Source: Zoogloeaceae bacterium
Lineage (GTDB): Bacteria > Pseudomonadota > Gammaproteobacteria > Burkholderiales > Rhodocyclaceae
Reading direction: 5' to 3'
Length of the DNA stretch: 29,326 bases
NCBI GenBank assembly: GCA_031259605.1
Contig: JAIRLE010000073.1
Coordinates: 1 to 29,326 of the forward strand
Under the pieces are notes generated by a model. The model saw only the letters and a program-made list of their open reading frames with translations. It had not been told where the DNA came from and searched no databases. Below, piece after piece: positions 1-7,781 of this stretch. Position 1 is the stretch's first letter. Each line of letters starts with the position of its first letter. The position numbers and the translations under genes are program-made.

Positions 1-14
1 TACCACGGAAAACC

Positions 15-124
15 AGCAAGAAATTAGCGGCAGCCCTTCAGGGCTGCCGGTCCAACTCCATTGGGAAGGGGTTTCTCCCCCCCTCCCCAATGGCCACGGT
101 CGAAACCCCGGCCTTCGCACCTTT
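15..124 (+). repeat. Composite palindromic repeat, copy A (3'-truncated)
   Basis: This is one member of a family also seen at 21560-21726 (minus), 25103-25149, 28783-28947 and, as a remnant, 26603-26620. It starts with AGCAAGAAATTAGCG and a near-perfect hairpin at 28-49 (stem GGCAGCCC, loop TTCA). An imperfect hairpin follows at 59-92 (CATTGGGAAGGG against CCTCCCCAATG), then GGTCGAAACCCCGGCC. Copies B and D continue for about 40 bases more; this copy diverges after position 124. It lies 22 bases beyond the stop codon of the minus-strand pilin gene, so its hairpins could end or stabilise that transcript. This is inferred from position only. Confidence 0.8.
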
Positions 125-146
125 CCAGAGCGTTGCGCCGGGCGCG

Positions 147-746
147 CTACAGCGTCATGTTGCGAATATCGCCATAACCGCCGGCATTGCAACCGATGGG
201 CGGATATTTGTCGTTTACGTTCGTAATCGTGCATTTCCACTGATCATCGTTATAGCGCGTAATGGCAACCGTGACGCCGCTGCCGCCGTCCTCTCCGGAT
301 TTCAGGTAGGCCGCCACGCTGCGCGAGCCATCCTGACGCAGCTTGCCTTCGATGACATAGAGTATTTCACGCGCGCAGGAATTGCTTCTGCCCTCAAGCG
401 GCCTGCACGTCGTCTGTTCCTTGGCCTCCACCGTATGATAGCCGGGCGCGCCAAGCAGTTCGGAGACTACCGCGGTATGTTCCAAGCTGGCGCAGGGATA
501 GCCCTTATCTACCGTACTGCTTCCGGGCACAACGAGCGACGCGGACAGATCCTTGCCATATTTGCCATCCACGATGCAGGTTTCAATTTCGTTGCGAATC
601 GTCATTATTTCCTGAGCGGCACGGTTGAGCTGCGCCTTGATGACGTAATCCTGATACAACGGAATGGCGATTGCTCCCAGGATGCCGATGATGGCGACGA
701 CCACCATCAACTCGATCAGATTGAACCCCGACTGAATTTTTTTCAT
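147..746 (-). CDS. Type IV pilin (PilA/PilE-like major or minor pilin)
   Basis: This encodes a 199-residue type IV pilin subunit, exported and assembled into a surface fibre. The N-terminus MKKIQSGFNLIELMVV is a short basic class III leader, with the prepilin peptidase site after Gly7 and mature Phe+1. Glu5 of the mature protein is present, followed by a hydrophobic helix (VVVAIIGILGAIAIPLYQDY) and an alpha-beta head. The head has six cysteines, enough for several disulfides. Mature residue 2 is Asn where Thr is usual. The frame is open for 31 codons upstream, but the start at 746 is chosen because the leader begins there and GAGGGG lies 7 bases before it. The gene stands alone and diverges from rsmB; no pil assembly genes are in the window. 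Pilin is certain from the leader; which pilin type is not. Confidence 0.93.
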   Translation of the reverse strand: MKKIQSGFNLIELMVVVAIIGILGAIAIPLYQDYVIKAQLNRAAQEIMTIRNEIETCIVDGKYGKDLSASLVVPGSSTVDKGYPCASLEHTAVVSELLGAPGYHTVEAKEQTTCRPLEGRSNSCAREILYVIEGKLRQDGSRSVAAYLKSGEDGGSGVTVAITRYNDDQWKCTITNVNDKYPPIGCNAGGYGDIRNMTL

Positions 747-786
747 TTCAATTCCCCTCTTGAGCCTGAATGCAGCCAATGGTAAA

Positions 787-803
787 AGCAAAACACATGC
801 CGG
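787..803 (-). promoter_or_regulatory. Candidate sigma-54 (-24/-12) promoter for the pilin gene
   Basis: On the minus strand the sequence CGGCATGTGTTTTGCT matches the sigma-54 pattern TGGCAC-N5-TTGCW. The invariant GG and GC are exactly 10 bases apart and lie 42 bases before the pilin start codon. Pilin genes in Pseudomonas and relatives are classically driven by sigma-54 with PilR, which fits. No activator site was identified. Confidence 0.5.
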
Positions 804-975
804 ACAGGAGTCAACCCGGTTACGCGCGCGAACATACATGATTCTAGACCATTCAGGCGGCGGATGACGGGAAAAGTCCGACGGCGCATTGTGCCGCGAT
901 GCGAAAAAAACCTACAATGTCGCGTTCGTTACTCATGCCTGAAGGCTTGGCCTTCCTTGATTCCGCTTTTTCCCG

Positions 976-2214
976 ATGTCGCCGAATGCCCTGTCCTTCG
1001 TGTTTTGCCGTGCTTCCTGGATTGTGGCGGAGGTCATGGCGGGACGCAGCCTGGCGCAAGGAAGCCTGGATCGGGTGGCGGCGGCGGCGCGTCCGGCAAC
1101 GCGGGAAATGGTCTATGGCGTCCTGCGCGCTCATGGCGAGGGCGACGCCTTGCTCGCGCCCCTGTTGCAAAACCGGCCTCCCGCGCAAATTCACGCGCTG
1201 TTGCTGTGCGCCGTGTATCGGCTTGCCGACTGGCCGGACGCGCATACCGTGGTCAATCAGGCGGTCGAAGCGGCGACAGGCATGGAACAAGGCCGCTACA
1301 AGGGCCTGGTCAACGCGGTATTGCGGAATTTCCTGCGGCGGCGGGAAGCGCTTTACGCCGGACTGACGGCGGAAAATCGCTGGAAACATCCGGACTGGTG
1401 GGTAAGAAGGCTACAGGCGGCCTATCCCGATGCCTGGCAAGACATCGTGGAAGTCGGCAACCAGCCGCCGCCCATGGGTTTGCGGGTGAATGTCCGCAAA
1501 ACCACGGTCGCGGATTATCTGGGAGAATTGCAGGCGGCGGGCATGACGGCGAAGGCGGCGGGAGAATGCGGCGTAACGCTGGCGCAGCCGGTATCCGTCG
1601 AACGCTTGCCGGGATTCCTGGAAGGCAGGGTGACGGTACAGGACATCGGCGCGCAGCGCGCGGCGTTTTTGCTTTGCCCGGAACCGGGCAGCCGGGTACT
1701 GGACGCCTGCGCCGCGCCAGGCGGCAAGACGGCGCATCTGCTGGAACGTTACGATCTCGATCTGACGGCGCTGGACATTCACCCGGCGCGTTGTCGGCAA
1801 ATCAGGCACAATCTCGATCGGCTGCATTTGTCCGCCCGGATACGCCAAGGCGACGCCTGCCGTCTCGGCGTGAAAGAGACGGGCGAGCGCTTCGACGCCA
1901 TCCTGGCGGATGTGCCTTGCTCGGCGAGCGGCGTGGCGCGGCGCCTGCCGGACATCAAATGGTTGCGCCGCCCGGAAGACATTGCCCGCTTCGCCCGCCA
2001 GCAGGCGAAAATGCTGAAAAGCCTGTGGCAAGCGCTGCGCCCTGGCGGTAAATTGCTTTACGCGACCTGTTCGTTGTTTCCCGAAGAAAATGGCGAACAG
2101 ATCCGGCGCTTTCTGGCGCAGACACCGGATGCCCGCCTGACGGGCGAGGAACAATGGCGCCCCGACGCCCAACATGACGGTTTTTACTATGCGCTCATCG
2201 AATCAGAGCACTGA
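976..2214 (+). CDS. rsmB: 16S rRNA (cytosine-967-C5) methyltransferase RsmB
   Basis: RsmB uses SAM to methylate C967 of 16S rRNA during 30S assembly in the cytoplasm. The protein has 412 residues (E. coli 429). It has an N-terminal NusB-like helical domain (about 1-130) followed by the NOL1/NOP2/Sun Rossmann methyltransferase domain. Visible motifs are the SAM loop DACAAPGGKT, motif IV DVPCSASGV with Cys315, and motif VI YATCS with Cys365, the expected catalytic nucleophile. The C-terminus DGFYYALIE matches the family ending. A stop codon lies six codons upstream in frame, so ATG 976 is the first usable ATG; no strong Shine-Dalgarno sequence is seen. It heads the run into DUF4390, ntrY and ntrX, a common betaproteobacterial order. 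The fmt gene often found before it is absent here, replaced by the divergent pilin. Confidence 0.96.
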   Translation: MSPNALSFVFCRASWIVAEVMAGRSLAQGSLDRVAAAARPATREMVYGVLRAHGEGDALLAPLLQNRPPAQIHALLLCAVYRLADWPDAHTVVNQAVEAATGMEQGRYKGLVNAVLRNFLRRREALYAGLTAENRWKHPDWWVRRLQAAYPDAWQDIVEVGNQPPPMGLRVNVRKTTVADYLGELQAAGMTAKAAGECGVTLAQPVSVERLPGFLEGRVTVQDIGAQRAAFLLCPEPGSRVLDACAAPGGKTAHLLERYDLDLTALDIHPARCRQIRHNLDRLHLSARIRQGDACRLGVKETGERFDAILADVPCSASGVARRLPDIKWLRRPEDIARFARQQAKMLKSLWQALRPGGKLLYATCSLFPEENGEQIRRFLAQTPDARLTGEEQWRPDAQHDGFYYALIESEH

Positions 2215-2878
2215 GAACGGGAAACGGAAAACAGTAAAGCCAGCGCGGAACACGCCCGCGGGATGGTCGCGCACGCCTGGCGGATGGTTCCTGCCGCTTG
2301 TCTTCTGTCTTTTCTCCGCGCTGGCCCACGCGGCGGGCGTGGAGGCGCTGCGCCAGGAATTGACGGCGGCGGAAGCGGGAGGATATGCGCTGTCGGCGGA
2401 TTTTCGCGTCGATTTCAGCGCGCGCCTGGAAGAAGCTGTGGCGCATGGCGTACCGCTGGTTTTTGAACTGGAATTCCGCCTGGAGAATCCGCGCTGGTAT
2501 TGGGCGAATGAAGTGATCGTGCGCAAACGCCAGACCTGGCGGCTTTCCTATCACGCCCTGACGCGCCAGTACCGGCTGTCGATCGGTTCGCTGCATCAAT
2601 CCTTCGCCACGCTGGAAGACGCCGTACAGGTATTTTCCCGCACACGCCGCTGGCGGGTGCTGGAAACGAACCTGAAACCGGGATCGCGCTACGCGGCCAG
2701 CCTGCGGCTGCGCCTGGATGTCTCGCAACTGCCCAAGCCGTTCCAGGTTTCCGCCTTTACCAATCGGGATTGGCATCTGGATTCGGACTGGCTGGAATGG
2801 GATTTCGTCGTCCCCCCCGCGGCAACGCCCGCCGCGCCGGAAGACGGCGCGCCAGAAACGCGGGAGAAAACGCCATGA
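2174..2878 (+). CDS. DUF4390 family secreted or anchored protein
   Basis: This 234-residue protein belongs to the DUF4390 family, recognised from its content and its fixed place between rsmB and ntrY; its function is unknown. A hydrophobic segment at about residues 38-53 (FLPLVFCLFSALAHA, then A) looks like a signal peptide or anchor. The rest is a beta-rich domain with conserved-looking stretches such as RWYWANEVIVRKRQTWRLSYH and the C-terminal DWLEWDF. The start overlaps rsmB by 41 bases; ATG 2189 is an alternative. About 35 polar residues precede the hydrophobic segment, unusually long for a signal sequence. They are encoded partly by a purine-rich stretch at 2213-2236 that resembles the one at the MATE start. 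The stop overlaps the ntrY start as ATGA, implying translational coupling. A link to NtrY signalling is inferred from context only. Confidence 0.82.
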   Translation: MTVFTMRSSNQSTENGKRKTVKPARNTPAGWSRTPGGWFLPLVFCLFSALAHAAGVEALRQELTAAEAGGYALSADFRVDFSARLEEAVAHGVPLVFELEFRLENPRWYWANEVIVRKRQTWRLSYHALTRQYRLSIGSLHQSFATLEDAVQVFSRTRRWRVLETNLKPGSRYAASLRLRLDVSQLPKPFQVSAFTNRDWHLDSDWLEWDFVVPPAATPAAPEDGAPETREKTP

Positions 2879-5049
2879 GGCGGATACTGGCGGTTCTGGC
2901 AACACTGGGCGGTATTTTCGGCATCCTCCTGTGGTCGTTCCTCATGCGCGCCTCCACTTCGGCGGGCACCCTGAGCGGGCAATATCCGCTGATCCTGGCG
3001 GCCAATCTGCTGCTTGTGCTGACCTTGCTCGCGCTGGTGGGTTGGCAGATGTACCGGCTGTGGCGCGACTTGCGCGACAAGGTGTTCGGTTCGCGCCTGA
3101 AACTGCGGCTGATGCTGATGTTCGGCCTGGTGGCGGTGATCCCAGGCGCGTTGATGTATGGCGTATCGGTGCAGTTCATCACCCGCTCGATTGAAAGCTG
3201 GTTTGACGTGCGCGTGGAAAAGGCGCTGGAATCCGGGCTGGATCTGGGGCGTTCATCGCTCGATTATCTCCAGGGCGAACTGCTGCAAAAAGCGCACGGC
3301 ATGGCGCGGGATTTAGCGGCAGGCGCGACGCCGGACGGTCGGTTGCGCTCCCGGATCTCGCGTCTGCGCGAACAATCCGCCGTGGATTCCGTCGCCCTGT
3401 TCGCGCCCAATGGACAGTTGATGGTCAGCGCCCAGAGCGATCTTTCCCGGCCCCTGCCGCCCCTGCCCTCCATAAGCGAGCTGAAACAGGCGCGCGCCAG
3501 CGCGCAGGCGCTGTCGATCATCGACAATCTGGATACCGGGCATCTGCAATTGCGGATATTGATTGCCATCGCGCCGAAGAATTTCTTTGAACCGCCGCAA
3601 GTGTTGCAACTGGCGCAGAACGTGCCGGAAAGTTTGAGCGCAAATGCCGAGGCGGTGCAGGCGGTGCATCGGGATTATCAGGAATTGCAACTGGCGCGCG
3701 AGGGATTGACGCGGATTTACGCGCTTTCCCTGACGCTTACCGTGCTGGTGGCGATTTTTTCCGCCTTCGCCCTGGCGTTCGTGCTGGCGCGGCGGCTTTC
3801 CGCGCCGCTTTCCATCCTGGTGGAAGGCACGCAGGCGGTGGCGCAGGGCGATTATTCGCCGCGTCAGGCGGTGAAAACCCACGACGAACTGGGCGTGCTC
3901 ACCCAATCCTTCAACCGCATGACGCGCCAACTGGACGAAGCCAGACGCGAAACGGAACGGCATCGCAACGAAGTGGAAGCGGCGCGCGCCTGGCTGGAAT
4001 CCATCCTTGCCAACCTTTCCGCCGGAGTGCTGGTGTTTGACCGCCATGCCACGCTGCGCACCATCAACGTCGGTGCCGTCAACATTCTTGGCACGTCGTC
4101 GAAGACGCTCATCGATCAAGGCGCCGCCGAATGGCGCGACGCTTTCTCCGCGCTGGGACAGGCCATTCACGCGCATTTTGCCGACAACGCGCGCGAATGG
4201 CAGGAACAGTTCGTGCAGGATGAAGCCGGCGGCCAGAAAAAAATCCTGCTGCTGCGCGGCGCGCCCCTGCCCGCCATGAGCGGCGGCGGGCATGTGGTGG
4301 TGTTCGATGACGTGACGCAACTGATCAACGCGCAAAGAAGCGCCGCTTGGGGCGAGGTGGCGCGGCGCCTGGCGCATGAGATCAAGAATCCGCTCACGCC
4401 CATCCAGCTTTCCGCCGAGCGTCTGCAACTCAAGCTCACCGATCATCTGGAAGGACGCGCGCGCGAATTGCTGGAACGCTCGACCCAGACCATCATCAAC
4501 CAGGTGCTGGCGATGAAGCGCATGGTCGATGATTTCCGCGATTATTCGCAGCGCGCGACGCCACGGTTTGCCGCGCTCGACCTGAACGCGCTGATCCGCG
4601 AAGTGCTGGCGCTCTATGAACATTCGCGCATGACCATCACGGCGGAACTCGCCTGCGATCTGCCGCCGGTTGCGGGCGACGCCAATCAGTTGCGCCAAAT
4701 CATCCACAACCTGCTGAAGAATGGCGAGGACGCGCTGGAATCCATCGCCGCGCCGCGCCTTTGCATCCAGACAGAAAAGGCGGACGCAAGATTCATCCAC
4801 TTGCGGATCAGCGATAACGGCGAGGGGTTTCCGCCAGAAATGCTGGCGCGGGTGTTTGAACCCTACGTCACCACCAAGCCACGCGGCACCGGGCTGGGAC
4901 TACCCATCGTGAAAAAAATCGTGGAAGAACACCGGGGCGGCATCGACATCCAAAACCTGGCCCAAGGCGGCGCGAGCATCCGTATTCGCCTGCCCATCGC
5001 CGCGCAGGACACCCCTGCTCCCCAAGAAAAGGAAAACGACAATGGCTGA
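2875..5049 (+). CDS. ntrY: NtrY-like membrane sensor histidine kinase
   Basis: This 724-residue inner-membrane kinase probably phosphorylates the regulator encoded next. Membrane segments lie at about 3-24, 38-62, 80-104 and 283-304. Next come a HAMP region (about 305-360), a PAS-type segment (about 375-480, from ESILANLSAGVLVFD), and the phosphoacceptor helix with RRLAHEIKNPLTPIQLS, His501. The ATPase domain shows an N box (NLLKNGEDA, Asn612), DNGEGF (Asp647) and the GTGLGLPIV lid. All residues needed for kinase activity appear present; the N box has Gly where Ala is common. The frame is open further upstream, but ATG 2875 is chosen because it overlaps the DUF4390 stop and begins the first membrane helix. 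Homologues sense nitrogen or redox state; the signal here cannot be read from sequence. Confidence 0.92.
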   Translation: MRRILAVLATLGGIFGILLWSFLMRASTSAGTLSGQYPLILAANLLLVLTLLALVGWQMYRLWRDLRDKVFGSRLKLRLMLMFGLVAVIPGALMYGVSVQFITRSIESWFDVRVEKALESGLDLGRSSLDYLQGELLQKAHGMARDLAAGATPDGRLRSRISRLREQSAVDSVALFAPNGQLMVSAQSDLSRPLPPLPSISELKQARASAQALSIIDNLDTGHLQLRILIAIAPKNFFEPPQVLQLAQNVPESLSANAEAVQAVHRDYQELQLAREGLTRIYALSLTLTVLVAIFSAFALAFVLARRLSAPLSILVEGTQAVAQGDYSPRQAVKTHDELGVLTQSFNRMTRQLDEARRETERHRNEVEAARAWLESILANLSAGVLVFDRHATLRTINVGAVNILGTSSKTLIDQGAAEWRDAFSALGQAIHAHFADNAREWQEQFVQDEAGGQKKILLLRGAPLPAMSGGGHVVVFDDVTQLINAQRSAAWGEVARRLAHEIKNPLTPIQLSAERLQLKLTDHLEGRARELLERSTQTIINQVLAMKRMVDDFRDYSQRATPRFAALDLNALIREVLALYEHSRMTITAELACDLPPVAGDANQLRQIIHNLLKNGEDALESIAAPRLCIQTEKADARFIHLRISDNGEGFPPEMLARVFEPYVTTKPRGTGLGLPIVKKIVEEHRGGIDIQNLAQGGASIRIRLPIAAQDTPAPQEKENDNG

Positions 5050-6322
5050 CATCTTGGTCGTAGACGATGAAATTGGCATACGCGAGCTGCTCTCGGAAAT
5101 CCTGGCCGACGAGGGACACCAGGTGCGTCTGGCGGAAAACGCGGCCAGCGCGCGCAAGCAGCGCAACGAACAGACGCCGGATCTGGTGCTACTCGACATC
5201 TGGATGCCCGACACCGACGGCATTTCCCTGTTGAAGGAATGGAGCGCGAGCGGTCAGATCACCATGCCAATCGTCATGATGTCGGGGCATGGCACCATCG
5301 ATACGGCGGTGGAAGCCACGCGCATCGGCGCGGTGGATTTTCTGGAAAAGCCCATTGCCCTGCACCGGCTCCTTTCCACCGTGCAAAAAGCCTTGAAGCA
5401 TGACCGCATCGGCCTGCGTCCTCCGGCTACCCTGGCGGCGCTGGCGCATGCCCACGTCTTCCGGGATTTGCAAAAACGCCTGGAACTGGCCGCCGCCTGT
5501 TCCAATACCCTGTTCATCAAGGGCGGCACCGGCGTCATTGTCGAACTCTGCGCGCGCACCTTGCAGCGTCCGCATTCCGTCTGGCTGGATCTGCTGACCT
5601 ATTCCGGCACGTTGAGCCAGGAAATGCTGCAAAAGACAGCGGGCGGACTGATTTACATCAGCGACCTTGCCGTCATGGGCAAGTTGCAGCAGATGAACCT
5701 GGCCTTCGCGCTGGAACGCCAGGGACAGCACAACATCCTTATCGTTGCCGCCGCCTCGCAGCCGCTGGAAGATTTGGCGCGGCGCGGTTGGGAATCTCCG
5801 GCGTTGGCGCGTCTGCCGGAAGTCTGGGTTACGCTGCCCGACCTGGGGGAACACGCGGACGACCTGCCGGAAATCGCCAGCCTTTTCCTGGGAATGCTGG
5901 TCGAGCGCCAGGAAGTGCCGCTGCGCAGTTTTTCCAGCGCCGCGCTGAACCTGTTGCGTGTGCGCTGGCCGAAGCGCGGGACGCCGCCGGAAATTTCGCC
6001 CTGGAATGAATTGCAGACCCTGATCCGCAATCTGGCGCTGACCACGCTGGAAGAAAACATCGGCGAAGACGATATTCTGCGGCTGCTGCCCGTCAAAACA
6101 GAAGACACCACAAAATCGCTCGCGCCGGAAGCCATCGAGTGCCTGTTCGCGCTCGCCGCGCGTGACGCGCGCGAAGCCTTTGAACAACATTATTTCCGCT
6201 ACCTCTTGAACGCCGAACAGGGCAACATGACGCGCGTGGCGCAACGCGCCGGCCTGGAACGCACGCATCTTTACCGCAAGCTGAAGCAACTGGGCATCGC
6301 CGCCGGGCGGCGCAACGACTGA
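5042..6322 (+). CDS. ntrX: NtrX-like response regulator with a degenerate AAA+ domain
   Basis: This 426-residue protein is the likely partner of the upstream kinase, whose gene it overlaps by 8 bases. The receiver domain (1-120) is intact: Asp8-Asp9, phosphoacceptor Asp52 (LLDIWMPD), Ser81 and Lys103. The middle (about 135-330) aligns with a sigma-54-activator AAA+ domain but has lost its machinery. Walker A reads KGGTGVIVE instead of GESGTGKE, Walker B reads IYISDL where LFLDEI is expected, and no GAFTGA loop is present. The C-terminus (about 380-420) is a Fis-type helix-turn-helix (GNMTRVAQRAGLERTHLYRKLKQLGI). It should therefore bind DNA in response to phosphorylation but not hydrolyse ATP or activate sigma-54 in the usual way. 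Repressor or sigma-70 modes are inference. Confidence 0.9.
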   Translation: MADILVVDDEIGIRELLSEILADEGHQVRLAENAASARKQRNEQTPDLVLLDIWMPDTDGISLLKEWSASGQITMPIVMMSGHGTIDTAVEATRIGAVDFLEKPIALHRLLSTVQKALKHDRIGLRPPATLAALAHAHVFRDLQKRLELAAACSNTLFIKGGTGVIVELCARTLQRPHSVWLDLLTYSGTLSQEMLQKTAGGLIYISDLAVMGKLQQMNLAFALERQGQHNILIVAAASQPLEDLARRGWESPALARLPEVWVTLPDLGEHADDLPEIASLFLGMLVERQEVPLRSFSSAALNLLRVRWPKRGTPPEISPWNELQTLIRNLALTTLEENIGEDDILRLLPVKTEDTTKSLAPEAIECLFALAARDAREAFEQHYFRYLLNAEQGNMTRVAQRAGLERTHLYRKLKQLGIAAGRRND

Positions 6323-6335
6323 GACGGAGCATCGC

Positions 6336-7769
6336 ATGAAAATCATCCTCCTCGGCGCCGGACAGGTCGGCGCCAGCGTCGCGGAAAACCTGACGTCGGA
6401 AGAAAACGACATCACCATGATCGACTGCAACGGCGAGGCGCTCGCCGCTTTGCAGGACAAGCTGGATCTGCGCGCCGTCACCGGCAATGCCGCCTATCCA
6501 TCGGTGCTGAAAAGCGCGGGTGCCGAAGACGCCGATCTCATCATCGCCCTGACCCAGAGCGACCAGACCAACCTGGTCGCCTGCAAGATCGCGCAAAGCA
6601 TCTTCAACATCCCCACCCGTGTCGCCCGCCTGCGTTCGCGGGATTTTCTCGAAGACGAACGCCTGCTCGCGCCGGAAAACTTCGCGGTGGATTTCACCAT
6701 CTGCCCGGAACAGATCATCACCGACTACATCGCGCGCCTGGTCGAGTTTCCGGAAGCCTTGCAAGTGCTGGATTTTTCCGGAGGCCGGGTATCGCTGGTG
6801 GCGGTGCGCGCCAAGGAAGGCGGCCTCCTGATCTCCAGGCCCATCCGGGAGATGCGCGCCCAACTGCCGGTAGGCACGGACGCCCGCATCGCCGCCATCT
6901 TCCGCCATGACAAACCCATCATTCCCGATGGCGACGTGTGCTTGCGGGCAGGCGACGAAGTGTTCGTGCTTGCCGCCGCCGAGCACATCCGCGCCGTGTT
7001 GCGTGAAATCCGCCAGCATGAAGCGCCGGTGCGCCGCATCATGATCGCGGGCGGCGGCAACATCGGCCTCAGGGTCGCCGCCGCGCTGGAAGACCGTTAC
7101 GAAGTCAAGATCATCGAACAATACCGCGCGCGCGCCGACGAGGTCGCCGGTGCCCTGAAGGACAGCCTGGTACTCTGCGGCAACGCCACCGACGAAGATT
7201 TGCTGGAACAGGAAAACGTTGCGGAAATGGACATGTTCCTGGCGCTCACCAACGACGACGAGGACAATATCATGGCCGCTTCGCTCGCCAAGCGCATGGG
7301 ATGTTCCCGCGTGGCGGCGCTGATCAATCGCGGCGCTTACGCCGACATGATGCAGGGCGGCCCCATCGACATCGGCATTTCTCCGGCGCATGTTTCCATC
7401 GGCGCGCTGCTGGCAAGGGTAAGAAAAGGCGATGTCGCCGCCGTCCATGCCTTGCGGCGCGGCGCGGCGGAGGCGCTGGAAATGGTGGCGCACGGCGACA
7501 AGGGCAGCTCCAGGGTCGTTGGCCGCCGCATCGGCGAAATCCCCTGGCCGAAAGGCGTCACCGTCGCCGCGCTGGTGCGCGACTTCGATTGCGTCACACC
7601 CATAGAAGTGCGCGACGACGGCACCGTAGACCGCCGCATGGGGCGTGTCGAAATCGCCGACCATGATTCGGTCATCCAATCCGGCGATCATGTCATCGTC
7701 TTCTGCGCCCAGAAGAAACTGGTGAAGAAAGTCGAGCAGATGTTTCAGGTTGGACTTCACTTCTTTTGA
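6336..7769 (+). CDS. trkA: Trk potassium uptake regulatory subunit TrkA
   Basis: TrkA is the cytoplasmic NAD(H)-binding ring that gates the TrkH/TrkG potassium channel. The 477-residue protein (E. coli 458) carries two tandem RCK modules. The first opens with the nucleotide loop LLGAGQVG (Gly7, Gly9, Gly12), the second with IAGGGNIG (about 237-244). Each is followed by a TrkA-C subdomain, the last ending near VKKVEQMFQ. Its start lies 13 bases after the ntrX stop, and trkH begins 12 bases after its own stop. The trkA-trkH pairing after ntrYX is a standard betaproteobacterial arrangement. Confidence 0.95.
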   Translation: MKIILLGAGQVGASVAENLTSEENDITMIDCNGEALAALQDKLDLRAVTGNAAYPSVLKSAGAEDADLIIALTQSDQTNLVACKIAQSIFNIPTRVARLRSRDFLEDERLLAPENFAVDFTICPEQIITDYIARLVEFPEALQVLDFSGGRVSLVAVRAKEGGLLISRPIREMRAQLPVGTDARIAAIFRHDKPIIPDGDVCLRAGDEVFVLAAAEHIRAVLREIRQHEAPVRRIMIAGGGNIGLRVAAALEDRYEVKIIEQYRARADEVAGALKDSLVLCGNATDEDLLEQENVAEMDMFLALTNDDEDNIMAASLAKRMGCSRVAALINRGAYADMMQGGPIDIGISPAHVSIGALLARVRKGDVAAVHALRRGAAEALEMVAHGDKGSSRVVGRRIGEIPWPKGVTVAALVRDFDCVTPIEVRDDGTVDRRMGRVEIADHDSVIQSGDHVIVFCAQKKLVKKVEQMFQVGLHFF

Positions 7770-7781
7770 GCAAGAGGGAAA

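Noticed and set aside
90..785. Plus-strand open frame of 231 codons beginning MATVETPAF
   Set aside because: It starts inside repeat copy A and runs antisense to the pilin gene, whose leader peptide, ribosome site and family match are clear.
6093..7760. Minus-strand frame of 555 codons
   Set aside because: It is antisense to ntrX and trkA; the plus-strand genes have clear domains and spacing.
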